IMG/VR virus record: IMGVR_UViG_3300025086_000029
Span: 1 to 55,841 of that record
DNA from: a virus
DNA: 55,841 nucleotides
Strand: one strand, 5' to 3'
Shown: positions 8,080-16,439 of the stretch, piece by piece
Layout: each line of letters begins with the position of its first letter
Position numbering within the stretch: the stretch's first letter is position 1
The notes under the pieces: generated by a model
The model's database searches: none
The model's input: only the letters and a program-made list of their open reading frames with translations
Told to the model about the DNA's origin: nothing
Program-made: the position numbers and the translations under genes

Positions 8080-8997
8080 CTATCCTTTACGAGTTTCTAG
8101 CAAAGCAAGCTGCTCTGCATATTTGTCTAATGGTACACCAAGTTTCTTGGCGATTGCAACCTCTGATTTATTTAATTTGACAGACTTCTTTGAAACTCTG
8201 CCAGAACCACGATTAGTAGAAGCCACGACAGGACCTCTAGGTTGATTGACTACTCGTGGTTGGTCTTCCTCTTTATATTTATGAGGAAAATCTCTTTTCA
8301 TTCTAGAATCTAACTCTTCATAATAATCATCTGAAGTTGGATCAAACCCTTCAGATTCAACTAAAGTCTTATGGTGGCTAAATGCTGTTAATGTCATAGG
8401 CTCATCTGCACCAAACCATGTGTTTTTCGCAGCCCATGCTGATGCTTTTGGATCTGGAGCTGGTTTTGGTGGTGGGACGGCTGCTGAAGGAGGAGTTTCT
8501 GCAGCCGTATCAGTTTTCGCTTCTGTTTCTTGAGCTTTTTTAATATAACTTAGCTTAACATTCTCACTAGCTAAATTAGCAAGTTCAGTTTGAGCTTGCA
8601 CCTGAGCTTCAGTGTCTCCACGATCTATTGCATCTCTTAATTTACTTTGTAGAGTATCTTGTGTTGCTTTTATTCTACTTTCAAATTCAGAAACATATTG
8701 TGTATCGGCTGTGCTTGCCTTTTTTGCTTGTTCTTCAACCTGAGCCTTTAATGCTTCAGCATATTTAATTGCTGCTTGTTCTCTTCTTTCAGTTTCACGC
8801 ATTTTAGCTGTTAGATTATCTATTCTGCGTTGAACTTTTTTACTATAACCCTCTAATTCTTCATCAGAAGATTCTTTTTCAGATTCTTGTGGTGCTTCAG
8901 CTTGTTTTTCTACCTGCTCTTCTTTTTGTTTATCTTCAGGTAACTGAACTTCTACTTCTTCTAAATCTAAATCTAATTCTTGTTGTGCTTCTGCCAT
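8080..8997 (-). CDS. Scaffolding-type protein
   Basis: 305 residues, very acidic N-terminus (DLDLEEVEVQLPED), long charged coiled-coil (about residues 50-150, RIDNLTAKMRETERREQAAI), a Pro/Ala linker (about 165-190), and a short basic C-terminus (GRVSKKSVKLNKSE). This charge layout, with a basic helical end that binds the shell, is typical of phage scaffolding proteins. It lies between GroES-like and capsid genes. No protease motif is visible, so it probably exits without cleavage or is cut by a host enzyme. Confidence 0.7.
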   Translation of the reverse strand: MAEAQQELDLDLEEVEVQLPEDKQKEEQVEKQAEAPQESEKESSDEELEGYSKKVQRRIDNLTAKMRETERREQAAIKYAEALKAQVEEQAKKASTADTQYVSEFESRIKATQDTLQSKLRDAIDRGDTEAQVQAQTELANLASENVKLSYIKKAQETEAKTDTAAETPPSAAVPPPKPAPDPKASAWAAKNTWFGADEPMTLTAFSHHKTLVESEGFDPTSDDYYEELDSRMKRDFPHKYKEEDQPRVVNQPRGPVVASTNRGSGRVSKKSVKLNKSEVAIAKKLGVPLDKYAEQLALLETRKG

Positions 8998-9006
8998 TGT
9001 TTTCCC

Positions 9007-9423
9007 CTATAAATGTAAAATGTCTGCAGGATCGTTAATTGTAGCTAAGATTTCGTCATCATTTAATAATCTGACTTCACCTCCATCTATTCTAAAACGA
9101 CTTCCTGCGTATCTTCCAAAGATAACCCAGTCTTGTTCTTTACACCATGCTCCACTATCACCAAATTTATCTGGATCTTTGTAGGCAAGTGGACCAACTT
9201 TCAAAACTAAGGCACAAACAGTAGCTAAAGCTTCTCTTTCTACTGCTGCATCAGGGATAAAAACACCACCTTCAGTTTTTCCCTTACCTTTATAGGGTAA
9301 GACAAGTATTCTCCACCCTGTAGGTTCTGGTAATTTTTCTAATGTTGGTGTTTCTTGAGATTTTTCTTGTTTAGGTTTCGATTTTTTAGCAAATCGTTCG
9401 GGTAGTATTAAAGTTTTACTCAT
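9007..9423 (-). CDS. GroES-like co-chaperonin
   Basis: 138 residues. After a basic/Gln-rich lead of about 30 residues comes PTGWRILVLPYKGKGKTEGG, then VFIPDAAVEREALATVCALV and VLKVGPLAY, which is the Cpn10 beta-barrel order including a mobile-loop-like stretch between KGKGKTEGG and VFIPD. GroES homologues cap the GroEL chamber. Phage versions such as T4 gp31 adapt host GroEL to fold the capsid protein. Placement in the scaffold-capsid operon fits exactly. The N-terminal extension is unlike cellular GroES. Confidence 0.75.
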   Translation of the reverse strand: MSKTLILPERFAKKSKPKQEKSQETPTLEKLPEPTGWRILVLPYKGKGKTEGGVFIPDAAVEREALATVCALVLKVGPLAYKDPDKFGDSGAWCKEQDWVIFGRYAGSRFRIDGGEVRLLNDDEILATINDPADILHL

Positions 9424-9613
9424 TTTGTTTTTCTACTCTTTCTAGCAGGGTCGTTAATTCCTGTCGAACGTAATTTAACTCATGCAATTTAGCTCTAAGT
9501 TTTTCAAACTCTTGAAAATCTTTCACAGCACCATAACATAAGGTTTCGTGCAAGTTTTCCTTGCGTTCATCCATCACTTTAAGCAATTTTTGGGAAATGT
9601 AAAGGTCATCCAT
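9416..9613 (-). CDS. Small coiled-coil protein leading the head operon
   Basis: 65 residues, entirely helical in appearance with heptad-like Leu spacing (LRAKLHELNYVRQELTTLLE). Ribosome site GAGGAG is strong. It overlaps the GroES-like gene by eight bases, so coupling is likely. It is the first gene after the promoter at 9662-9690. Function unknown; small helical proteins at this spot are common in marine phage head operons. Confidence 0.6.
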   Translation of the reverse strand: MDDLYISQKLLKVMDERKENLHETLCYGAVKDFQEFEKLRAKLHELNYVRQELTTLLERVEKQNE

Positions 9614-9661
9614 CTACTTTTCTCCTCTTTTTTGACTTTTTTTTACACATTGGACATGTTT

Positions 9662-9690
9662 ATAGTAAAAATAGTTGCCAATTTTGCAAA
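9662..9690 (-). promoter_or_regulatory. Sigma70-like promoter for the head assembly operon
   Basis: TTTGCA, 17 bases, TACTAT on the minus strand. The spacing and the TACTAT -10 box match a promoter family seen elsewhere in the window (20052-20080, 23941-23969, 25020-25048). It lies about 50 bases ahead of the 65-residue gene that leads the GroES-scaffold-capsid operon. Confidence 0.6.
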
Positions 9691-9720
9691 AAAACTTAGA
9701 TAATCTCAACCAATTCCATA

Positions 9721-10116
9721 TCATTTTGTCAAACCTTTTTGTTTCTCATACGTTCTTAATCCACCTAACCCCAACATTCCCATTAATACAGTCATAAGTG
9801 AACCCATATCAAAAGTAGGAAGCTCTGGAATCTGAACTGTTAAGTAAGCACAGATAAAAACAGTGATGGGTTGTAAGACAAAATGCCAACATAGAGCAAC
9901 ACCACATGTCCAACCAATAAAAGGTCGCCAACCTGCTACAAATATAGATTTATGAGTAGCTTCTGCTTTATTTATTTCTAATTGCCCTTTAGCTAACTCC
10001 TGTGCATGGTTCTCTGCCATAGTTGCCACCTCATGTGCCAACTTATTTTTCATGTCTTTGTCCTCTATAAACTTACCGAGTAAGTTACTTACTGGACCTA
10101 TTAACGCTGTTAACAT
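9721..10116 (-). CDS. GTA-type 3TM holin
   Basis: The frame opens at 10161, but the ATG at 10116 has a clean AGGGAGAT site seven bases upstream, giving 131 residues beginning MLTALIGPVSNLLGKFIEDK. A charged helical domain is followed by SIFVAGWRPFIGWTCGVALC, the signature of the gene-transfer-agent 3TM holin family, then further membrane helices (QPITVFICAYLTV, LMTVLMGMLGLGGL). Holins form inner-membrane lesions that release the lysozyme. The lysozyme gene here is 16 kb away. Confidence 0.8.
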   Translation of the reverse strand: MLTALIGPVSNLLGKFIEDKDMKNKLAHEVATMAENHAQELAKGQLEINKAEATHKSIFVAGWRPFIGWTCGVALCWHFVLQPITVFICAYLTVQIPELPTFDMGSLMTVLMGMLGLGGLRTYEKQKGLTK

Positions 10117-10321
10117 TATTATCTCCCTTATGTTCGTGACCCATCCATATACCGAATACACCTGTCATTACACCCATAACAACAGACACAAAAGCAGATT
10201 GACTAGCAGTTGGTGCATCTAAATCCATGAACCATTCGGCACATCTCCAGGACATTATCGTACTAGCAAGCATCATAAATCTTGGTAGAATTTTCCATTT
10301 TAAAAAAGTTTCTACATTCAT
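10085..10321 (-). CDS. Small membrane protein, holin-like or holin partner
   Basis: 78 residues with two hydrophobic stretches (FMMLASTIMSWRCAEWFM and AFVSVVMGVMTGVFGIWMG) and a hydrophilic C-terminus. The MLASTIMSxRxxEWFMxLxxPTxxQxAFVS pattern is conserved in marine phage lysis-region proteins. It overlaps the 3TM holin start by 32 bases, suggesting coordinated expression and possibly a holin/antiholin pair. Direct function is not demonstrated. Confidence 0.6.
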   Translation of the reverse strand: MNVETFLKWKILPRFMMLASTIMSWRCAEWFMDLDAPTASQSAFVSVVMGVMTGVFGIWMGHEHKGDNNVNSVNRSSK

Positions 10322-10536
10322 TGTATTAAAATCTCATTTAATCCGAAGCCTTCCAATAAAACTAAAGTAAAGAATAACAAAAGAATACCTCCTGCTATTA
10401 ATTTACCACTGAAGTTAGTAGAACCAATCTTAATAGCAACAAACTCATTACCCAAAATTCTTAGTGATAACTCAAAGCTGTTTTGCCCTATATCTAAATT
10501 GACTATTTTCTTTTTACTTCCATTTGTATCTTCCAC
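10318..10536 (-). CDS. Single-pass membrane protein
   Basis: 72 residues: a beta-like soluble N-terminal half (FELSLRILGNEFVAIKIGS), then one hydrophobic helix near residues 46-64 (LIAGGILLLFFTLVLLEGFG). Overlaps the next gene by four bases (ATGA). Part of a cluster of five small proteins, most of them membrane or exported, between portal-side genes and the head operon, so a lysis accessory role is a reasonable inference. Confidence 0.5.
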   Translation of the reverse strand: MEDTNGSKKKIVNLDIGQNSFELSLRILGNEFVAIKIGSTNFSGKLIAGGILLLFFTLVLLEGFGLNEILIQ

Positions 10537-10750
10537 TGTAATTCTCCCCTTTTAATCTTCCTACAGAAAGTTTTTTGCATCTATACTGAGTGGGCTTCCA
10601 TAATGGATAGTATTTATGTACTTGTCTACTAATAGCCAAAGCTCTTTGTTTACAATCAAACTCTGTTTCATATGGACCATATTGATCTTCTAATACTTGG
10701 CAGTTATTGGGTATTCCTATTACACAAATTGTTACAAAAACTTTAAACAT
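10514..10750 (-). CDS. Small Cys-containing exported-type protein
   Basis: 78 residues. The N-terminus (MFKVFVTICVIGIPNNC) is hydrophobic and could be a signal peptide. The remainder carries three more Cys and aromatic/basic residues (YGPYETEFDCKQRALA). No lipobox: the residues before Cys17 are PNN. It overlaps the downstream membrane protein by 23 bases. Periplasmic function such as a spanin-like or envelope role is possible but not supported by a motif. Confidence 0.45.
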   Translation of the reverse strand: MFKVFVTICVIGIPNNCQVLEDQYGPYETEFDCKQRALAISRQVHKYYPLWKPTQYRCKKLSVGRLKGENYSGRYKWK

Positions 10751-10751
10751 A

Positions 10752-10919
10752 TCATCTTACAAGTAACCCTATAAGCATTACTATGGCTGTACCTGAAGTA
10801 GCTATCATAAGATGTTCCATACGTTTTATTCGTAAAATAGATTCTTTCCATCGCTCATCAGAAACAGCAATATGTTTTTCTAATGTAACATGTATCTCTT
10901 GTAAGGTTGGTTTAGGCAC
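10752..10919 (-). CDS. 55-residue membrane protein with N-terminal helix (XhlA/holin-accessory-like layout)
   Basis: Hand-translated from a GTG at 10917-10919 that directly follows the upstream stop codon, with GAGGT about ten bases ahead. Reads MPKPTLQEIHVTLEKHIAVS at the start. An amphipathic helix (KHIAVSDERWKESILRIKRM) is followed by a C-terminal membrane helix (MIATSGTAIVMLIGLLVR). This coiled-coil plus C-terminal anchor layout is that of haemolysin-XhlA-type phage lysis accessory proteins. A longer plus-strand frame covers the same bases but lacks these features. Confidence 0.6.
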   Translation of the reverse strand: MPKPTLQEIHVTLEKHIAVSDERWKESILRIKRMEHLMIATSGTAIVMLIGLLVR

Positions 10920-11234
10920 TTACTTAACACCTCTAAATTTTAAACCCTGCATAGACTTACGACCACCACGAGAAATTTCGCCACCTTTATTCATTTTCAC
11001 AGGTTTATTAGCCATGCCCCCCATCTTCATAAACTTTCTACCACTCATTTTAGAAGTAGGCATAACCATACCACCCATATTATATTTTCTAACCATACCA
11101 CCCATCGCCATGGACTCTCCTTCTAACTGGAAAAGTTCAGCATCTATAATTTGTTTAATCTCATCATGATCTGGATTGTTTGGGTCTAGTTCTGCTCTTT
11201 GATTTTTTAAATCAGCTATTCTTTGATCGTCCAT
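10920..11234 (-). CDS. Met/Gly/Lys-rich protein
   Basis: 104 residues. A helical acidic N-terminus (IADLKNQRAELDPNNPDHDE) is followed by a Met-Gly-Gly repeat section (MAMGGMVRKYNMGGMV, FMKMGGMANKPVKM) and a basic Arg/Gly tail. MGGM repeats of this kind are common in marine podovirus and pelagiphage structural regions but have no assigned role. It lies just after the portal-adjacent gene; stop abuts the next GTG start. Confidence 0.5.
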   Translation of the reverse strand: MDDQRIADLKNQRAELDPNNPDHDEIKQIIDAELFQLEGESMAMGGMVRKYNMGGMVMPTSKMSGRKFMKMGGMANKPVKMNKGGEISRGGRKSMQGLKFRGVK

Positions 11235-11243
11235 TGTTATCTC

Positions 11244-11816
11244 CTATTCGTAAAAGTTATCGCTATATAATTCAGGTAATGATTGCATAGAAATAGATGG
11301 AAGCCCAGCAACTTGATAATTAGTCATTATTCCCATGTTTGTGTTTGTTGGAGGACCAACAGGTTGTCTACCCATATTATAAACAGGGGTAGAATTTATT
11401 TGTGCTTGAGTTTTTCCACCAAACGGATTATTAATACTGCCTATTCCTCTATTTGCTAAACTCAAACCAAGTTGTGTCGCTCTATCTAAACCAAACGCTG
11501 GACCAGCAATAAAAGATAAAGCCCCTAAAGGAGTGTTTTGTCCAGGAACCATCATATTATATAAATTAGTACTCAAAGCTACATTAGGTTTATACCCTAT
11601 TGCTTTTTGGAACACACTCATAATACCACCCCCACTTGGAGGAGTCTTACCATCTGTAACAGTGACATCTTGTGTACCCTTACCCCCAAAAGGGTCTAAG
11701 TCTTGATTAGTCGGACCAAAATCACTAGCTGAAAAATTACCACCCATAGCGTTACCGACGGCTGCTGCTGATTCAGTAGGGTCGTTTTGTCCAAAATCAC
11801 TAGGATCATATGCCAT
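11244..11816 (-). CDS. Hypothetical portal-adjacent protein
   Basis: 190 residues, rich in Gly, Asn, Pro and Met and low in charge, probably largely disordered. A DPSDFGQNDPTES segment recurs in altered form as SASDFGPTNQDLDP. It has a mild hydrophobic stretch near residues 98-125 (GALSFIAGPAFGLD). Its ATG overlaps the portal stop, so it is made in step with the portal. Unknown; may be an internal or ejection-related virion protein. Confidence 0.45.
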   Translation of the reverse strand: MAYDPSDFGQNDPTESAAAVGNAMGGNFSASDFGPTNQDLDPFGGKGTQDVTVTDGKTPPSGGGIMSVFQKAIGYKPNVALSTNLYNMMVPGQNTPLGALSFIAGPAFGLDRATQLGLSLANRGIGSINNPFGGKTQAQINSTPVYNMGRQPVGPPTNTNMGIMTNYQVAGLPSISMQSLPELYSDNFYE

Positions 11817-14242
11817 TATTGTCCTGCCTTACCATTTGCATTCTGGGCTTGCCTTTGTAATGCAATATTCGCTCTCATTTGTGCAATATCCTCAGTAGTT
11901 TGGATACGCTCTCTTTGTATCGCATTAGATTCATCCATTTTTTGTTTATCCAACTGCAACTTAGCTTGGTCTTGCATAGCATCTTGTTGCTGTTCTTGAG
12001 CTCTTAAATCTAACTCTTGTTGTTTAATATCTACTAACGGATCATCACTTTCTTTTGGTGGGTTCGCTTGTAAATATTCTGCCATTAATTCTGCTTGTAC
12101 TTCTGATATTCTATTTTCCATAGCTACTGGATCTGGTTGTGCCTGTTGTGCCATAGCTGGATCCATCGCTGAATCCATAGGTGGTTGTGCCATTTCCTGC
12201 TCTACCATTACTTTTGCTTTCAACGCTAAATGTTCATATATATGTTTTTCTAATGTCATCAATACTGCTGGTTGTAATTTAGCCGTTTGACTTTGCATAT
12301 ATATCTGGTGTACTGCAATATGTGCATCATGGTTCTGTTCAGGAAATGCAGTCAATTTACTTTGTCCTATAGCAGCATCACTCGCTTCTTGGTTTTCTGT
12401 TCCAGGATCTTTTGGTTGTGGTTGTGGCTTAGGAGTTAATATTTGGTCAATATTACCTACACCTAAAGCTTCATACATACGTTTATAACTCTCATACATA
12501 TTGTGCATTTCTGGTGCAGCTTGAGCCAATTTTAATTGTTCTTGAGCTAAAATTACTCTTTGCGACATACTAAAAATATTAGGGTCACTTACTGGAAGTA
12601 CATCAATACGTTGGTCAAAATCTTGTGCTTTAATCTGTTGGTCAACACCTGTTTCATAAGGATAAGGTACAGGGTCTTGTGCAAACTGCTTCGCAAGCAT
12701 TTTTAATTCTATCTTCATAGAAGCATGCAATCTTTTATGCACAGCATTAATTACTCTAGCACCACGCTCAAGTAAAGCGATTGTAGTTCCAACTGGCATC
12801 TCCTGTTTACCATCACCTACACCAATATCACTCGTGCCTACAAATTTTTGTGCAGCCGATACAACAAATCCCATTAATTCAAATAAAGTTCTACTTGGTT
12901 CTTTATAAGGTAAAGGCATTAATACTGAACGTAAATCTCCTCCCGGAACATCTACATCTCTAAATTCTCCAGGACTCAAAGGTTCACTATCATTTGCAAT
13001 TCGCATTCCTCTTGCTTTAAAACCTGCTGGCATATTACTCAATGTACCTGCATCTATTAACTGTCTGAGGTTCGCTGTCGCTGTTCTACTTAAATTACCT
13101 ATCATATGAATTAATCCAAAACCATAAAACCCTAATCCTGGAGTAAATTTATATTGCACAAAATGTTGAATCTTCTGCCTTTGTATATCGTCTGGCATAA
13201 AATTACGGCGAACACTCAACACATCACTTGTATCACTACAAACAGTTACAATGTATGGTAACTTTATGCCAGTCTCTTCACCCTGTTCATCTTTATCTGT
13301 ATATTCTTCTATGTCTAAATAACAATGGCACTCGTACAATGTAAATTCTTCATCATAAGAATTACTGCTCGTACCCGAAATTTCATTATACTTATCGGTA
13401 ATTTGGTCAGCTTCTTCAGCAGAATTACCTTTCATATCTACATTACTGTAAATTCCATTCCGTTGTTGTTTTTTAAGTTCATTCTCACTTATTTTTATAG
13501 TATGCGTTACTCTCTCAGCACTGCGTAAATCAGTTGCTGTGTAAGGTACTACTAATTCCTCAGCAGGTATAAACTTACTTACAGGTCTACCTAATACTTC
13601 ATCGCGATAAACCTTTTTAAACGCACTACCAGCAAGACCTAGAAAATATAACATCTGATCAAACTCAGGCTCGTATTCTTCCATCTGGTACATAACCATA
13701 TAATTCATGTACTCAGTTACTCGTTTTGCTTGTTTTTCAACTTCTGGGGTAGAAGTTCCTACTATATGAGCTCTCACTGGACCACCACTCGGCATCATCT
13801 CTTTATATGCCCCAGCTTGAAACTGAGTAACAGCTTCATTTAACATAGGGTGAATTACTCCAGTCGCACCCTCAAAAGGTTCACTACGTTGCTCATAACG
13901 TAAACCAAGTAAATCTAATCCTTTTGTATAACCCTCTTCCCATTCAGAACGGCTATTTTTATCTTCTTCTACAGAATCTAATATATAATCGGAAATTTCA
14001 TTTAAACTATCTTCAGATAAATTATCTACAAGATTATCAAAAAAGTTTTCTGGCTCACCACCCATAGGGGTTTCTTCATCGCCAAATTTTATTTCTACAC
14101 CACCTTCATCATCTTCTTCTATTTCAAAATCTACCTGCTGAGATTCTTGTTCCAGTAAATCATCTTCTTCTAAACTCAATGTTTCATTCGGGGCTTCTAC
14201 AAGCGAGCGGTCTACATTACTTGGACGTGGTGAAATAGCCAT
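11816..14242 (-). CDS. Portal protein
   Basis: 808 residues. After an acidic lead it carries the portal wing/stem features of P22-like large portals: LLGLRYEQRSEPFEGATGVI near residue 110, VTEYMNYMVMYQMEEYEPEF, RTATANLRQLIDAGTLSNMP near residue 390, and VGTTIALLERGARVINAVHK near 495. The Gln/Ala-rich C-terminal helices (QELDLRAQEQQQDAMQDQAK) fit the barrel that extends into the capsid in large podovirus portals. It forms the twelve-fold DNA channel. Start overlaps the large-terminase stop at 14242, consistent with a packaging operon. Confidence 0.85.
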   Translation of the reverse strand: MAISPRPSNVDRSLVEAPNETLSLEEDDLLEQESQQVDFEIEEDDEGGVEIKFGDEETPMGGEPENFFDNLVDNLSEDSLNEISDYILDSVEEDKNSRSEWEEGYTKGLDLLGLRYEQRSEPFEGATGVIHPMLNEAVTQFQAGAYKEMMPSGGPVRAHIVGTSTPEVEKQAKRVTEYMNYMVMYQMEEYEPEFDQMLYFLGLAGSAFKKVYRDEVLGRPVSKFIPAEELVVPYTATDLRSAERVTHTIKISENELKKQQRNGIYSNVDMKGNSAEEADQITDKYNEISGTSSNSYDEEFTLYECHCYLDIEEYTDKDEQGEETGIKLPYIVTVCSDTSDVLSVRRNFMPDDIQRQKIQHFVQYKFTPGLGFYGFGLIHMIGNLSRTATANLRQLIDAGTLSNMPAGFKARGMRIANDSEPLSPGEFRDVDVPGGDLRSVLMPLPYKEPSRTLFELMGFVVSAAQKFVGTSDIGVGDGKQEMPVGTTIALLERGARVINAVHKRLHASMKIELKMLAKQFAQDPVPYPYETGVDQQIKAQDFDQRIDVLPVSDPNIFSMSQRVILAQEQLKLAQAAPEMHNMYESYKRMYEALGVGNIDQILTPKPQPQPKDPGTENQEASDAAIGQSKLTAFPEQNHDAHIAVHQIYMQSQTAKLQPAVLMTLEKHIYEHLALKAKVMVEQEMAQPPMDSAMDPAMAQQAQPDPVAMENRISEVQAELMAEYLQANPPKESDDPLVDIKQQELDLRAQEQQQDAMQDQAKLQLDKQKMDESNAIQRERIQTTEDIAQMRANIALQRQAQNANGKAGQ

Positions 14243-15708
14243 TAGTAATAAATCCTTTCTTTAGGTATTGGATCTTCATCTTGATAATCCTCTGGGTGGG
14301 TAATAAACCCTCCCTCTCTAAATCTTCTCAAAGCTTGTGACACTGTATCAACATAATCATCGTGTTCTCCTGCAGGAAACGCTGCACACTCTTCAACAAC
14401 ATCTTCAGCCCATGATGTATCTGGACACCATACTAACCCACTTTCGAACAAAGGTGCAATAGAATTTACTCGACTTATCTTATCATTTCCTCTACTGGGA
14501 GAATAATTAGTGACGGGGATCCCCATCTGCCTCAGTTCTTGGGTCAATGGCATACCCGAAGCTTTTGCCTCAATTAAAACCATTTCTGGTTCCCAATACT
14601 TATATTCTTCTAAAGCTTTCCGTCTTAGTTCTGGAAAATCCCATCTACCCTTTCTCGCATCAACGAGAATAATGTTTGGGGGTTCACCCTCCTTTGGGTA
14701 AAAAACACCCCATGTTGTTATCGCACTATAATCCGCTGATTCCTGTTTACTAAATGCCGTATCATAACTTTGCATTACATATTCCAAAGCAGGTAATTCT
14801 TTCTTCTCCCACTTCTTCCACCAATCACGCTTAATTATCGCACTAACATCGCTCGTAGGATTCTGCTGCCATTGAGCTTCCCACTTACCAACTGACAAAC
14901 TTCCCTTTACGGCAAGTAAATCTTCCTTCTTCCAAAACTCACCCCACAAAGGTTCATCATTCGGCATTAACGCAGGAAACTCTATTATCTCCCATTTATC
15001 AGCCAGTACATCTCTCGCTTGCTGTCTTAATAATTTACCAGTTAAATCATTCTCAGCCCATCGCGTCATCACAATTACTATCGTTCCTCCTGGCTGCAAC
15101 CTCTGTCGCGGACCAGAAGTATACCATTCATAAGCATGTTCTAAAGCCGTCGGACTTAAAGCATCTTGCTCGGAATGGGGATCATCAATAATTAATAAAT
15201 CTGCACCTCGACCAGTAACAGCTCCTCCCACTCCAGCAGCAAAGTACTCACCACCTTTATCCGTCTCCCAACGACCTGCTGCTTGGGAATCCGAACGTAA
15301 AGTTACTTTTGGAAAAACTTTTAAATATTCTTGGCTATTCATTAAGTTACGAGTCTTACGTCCAAAACGAAAAGCAAGCTCAGCCGTATGCGTTGTCTGC
15401 ATAATCTTTAACATAGGGTTCCTACCCATTAACCATGCTGGAAGCATAAAACTCGCAAATTCACTTTTAGTATGTCTAGGGGGCATGTTTATTATTACAC
15501 GCTTTAACTCTCCCGTCGCCACTCGATTAAACTTTTCTGCCATAATCTTATGGTGACGTCCATGAATAAATCCATCCCAAGTCTGTTCCACAAAAGTTAA
15601 AAAATCCTTCTGGGCTAACTCGGAATCTTCCATCTCCTTCGCTCTCTGCATTAAGTTCGCAAAATGCTTTAAACGATCCTCTGGTATTAAATCAATATCC
15701 ATAGCCAT
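14242..15708 (-). CDS. terL: Terminase large subunit
   Basis: I use the ATG at 15708 rather than the TTG at 15726; neither has a strong ribosome site. About 488 residues. ATPase: Walker A-like PPRHTKSE (about residues 76-83), Walker B LLIIDD (about 171-176), motif III-like VMTRW. RNase H-fold nuclease: YDTAFS, then IEAKASG and HDDYVD supplying acidic metal ligands. It pumps DNA into the prohead and cuts the concatemer. Two unrelated-looking paralogous genes and about 190 bases of structured DNA separate it from the small subunit region. Confidence 0.9.
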   Translation of the reverse strand: MAMDIDLIPEDRLKHFANLMQRAKEMEDSELAQKDFLTFVEQTWDGFIHGRHHKIMAEKFNRVATGELKRVIINMPPRHTKSEFASFMLPAWLMGRNPMLKIMQTTHTAELAFRFGRKTRNLMNSQEYLKVFPKVTLRSDSQAAGRWETDKGGEYFAAGVGGAVTGRGADLLIIDDPHSEQDALSPTALEHAYEWYTSGPRQRLQPGGTIVIVMTRWAENDLTGKLLRQQARDVLADKWEIIEFPALMPNDEPLWGEFWKKEDLLAVKGSLSVGKWEAQWQQNPTSDVSAIIKRDWWKKWEKKELPALEYVMQSYDTAFSKQESADYSAITTWGVFYPKEGEPPNIILVDARKGRWDFPELRRKALEEYKYWEPEMVLIEAKASGMPLTQELRQMGIPVTNYSPSRGNDKISRVNSIAPLFESGLVWCPDTSWAEDVVEECAAFPAGEHDDYVDTVSQALRRFREGGFITHPEDYQDEDPIPKERIYY

Positions 15709-15794
15709 TATTTTTTTATATATCAAAAATTTTTATAGAGCAATGAACCTATGACCTTTTTCTGGATAAGGGGGGTACTGGTTTAATAATTTTT

Positions 15795-15847
15795 TGACGT
15801 CACAAATTTTGCGAGGAACATGGCAAGCCCCCTTGATAGGGCTTGCC
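15795..15847. repeat. TGACGTCA palindrome and 9-bp stem upstream of terL
   Basis: TGACGTCA at 15795-15802, then a perfect stem GGCAAGCCC/GGGCTTGCC at 15822-15847. No T-run follows on either strand, so it is not a simple terminator. Together they lie between terL and the terminator of the next gene upstream. Candidates are a packaging signal, an operator, or an RNA-processing site in the late message. Confidence 0.5.
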
Positions 15848-15870
15848 TAAAAGTCTCTAGGGGTGGCGTC

Positions 15871-15902
15871 AAAAAACCCTGCTAACCTATAGGCTAGCAG
15901 GG
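15871..15902 (-). terminator. Intrinsic terminator of the TC/GA-free gene
   Basis: Minus strand: stem CCCTGCTA/TAGCAGGG, with an inner CCTATAGG palindrome, followed by six T. It lies 18 bases after the stop of 15920-16372. The T-run end coincides with the left edge of the stretch that lacks GA and TC. Confidence 0.9.
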
Positions 15903-15919
15903 CTAGGGGGTAACCTAAG

Positions 15920-16372
15920 TTACTTAGTTGTTGTTGGCATAGTGCTAACAAGTTTTATAAAAGGTGTACCCCAACTGCTACTACTAGGGCTATAACCACC
16001 ATTTAACAGGGCTAACAAACAATTAGGTTTTATACTGCTATGCCCTAATGGCTTGCCAACTGCTAGGCTAGTACTAACAAGGTTACAAAGCTTACCTGTT
16101 TGCTTATTTTTAACACCATGTAACATAGCATTTTGTATTATTGCCCTAACACCGTTGGGCTTACCACCATAACCAAATGGCACAGGGTTAGCCTGTTGTA
16201 ATTTGCAATTAGGTAATGGTACTATTTGTGCGTTAGCCATACTACCACCACAATTATTATTAATAAAAGCCCATAAACTAGCATAGGTTACCTCGTTGCC
16301 TGTATGTGTTAAAGTTGCGTAAGTTGTTGTTGGTGCGTTAGGTGCTACCTTACCTTTAGTTTTGTTTTGCAT
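15920..16372 (-). CDS. Unknown protein, TC/GA-free paralogue of 16629-17072
   Basis: 150 residues; no family recognised. Clear AAGGGG site before the ATG. Conserved with its paralogue: VPLPNC, PVPFGYGGKPNGVRAIIQNA, PLGHSSIKPNCLLALLNGGY and SPSSSSWGTPFIKLV. It contains one Glu and no Asp in 150 residues, while the paralogue has many; acidic positions are replaced by Asn, Gln, Lys, Ala or Pro. Three Cys (in NNNCGG, PNCK and PNCLL) could matter but only two align. The PFGYGG loop with GHSxxKPxC may be a binding site. No deaminase, nuclease or toxin motif is visible. Own promoter (16408-16439) and terminator make it an independent insert between terminase genes. Confidence 0.8.
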   Translation of the reverse strand: MQNKTKGKVAPNAPTTTYATLTHTGNEVTYASLWAFINNNCGGSMANAQIVPLPNCKLQQANPVPFGYGGKPNGVRAIIQNAMLHGVKNKQTGKLCNLVSTSLAVGKPLGHSSIKPNCLLALLNGGYSPSSSSWGTPFIKLVSTMPTTTK

Positions 16373-16407
16373 TTTATACCCCTTTTGGTTAATGCGTTAA
16401 AGTTGCT

Positions 16408-16439
16408 ATTATATAAACATTTATTTATAATTTTTGCAA
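16408..16439 (-). promoter_or_regulatory. Promoter for the TC/GA-free gene
   Basis: TTGCAA, 17 bases, TTATAT overlapping TATAAT on the minus strand, about 40 bases ahead of the start codon. The whole element avoids TC and GA as well. Confidence 0.6.

Noticed and set aside
10783-11169. 128-residue plus-strand frame
   Set aside because: It overlaps the Met-Gly-rich gene and the 55-residue membrane gene, both of which have ribosome sites and fit the operon; it lacks a start signal.
15920-16372. Cytosine deaminase that could have caused the TC loss encoded by the island itself
   Set aside because: The protein lacks the H-x-E and P-C-x-x-C zinc motif of deaminases, and I found no such motif in the other proteins I read.
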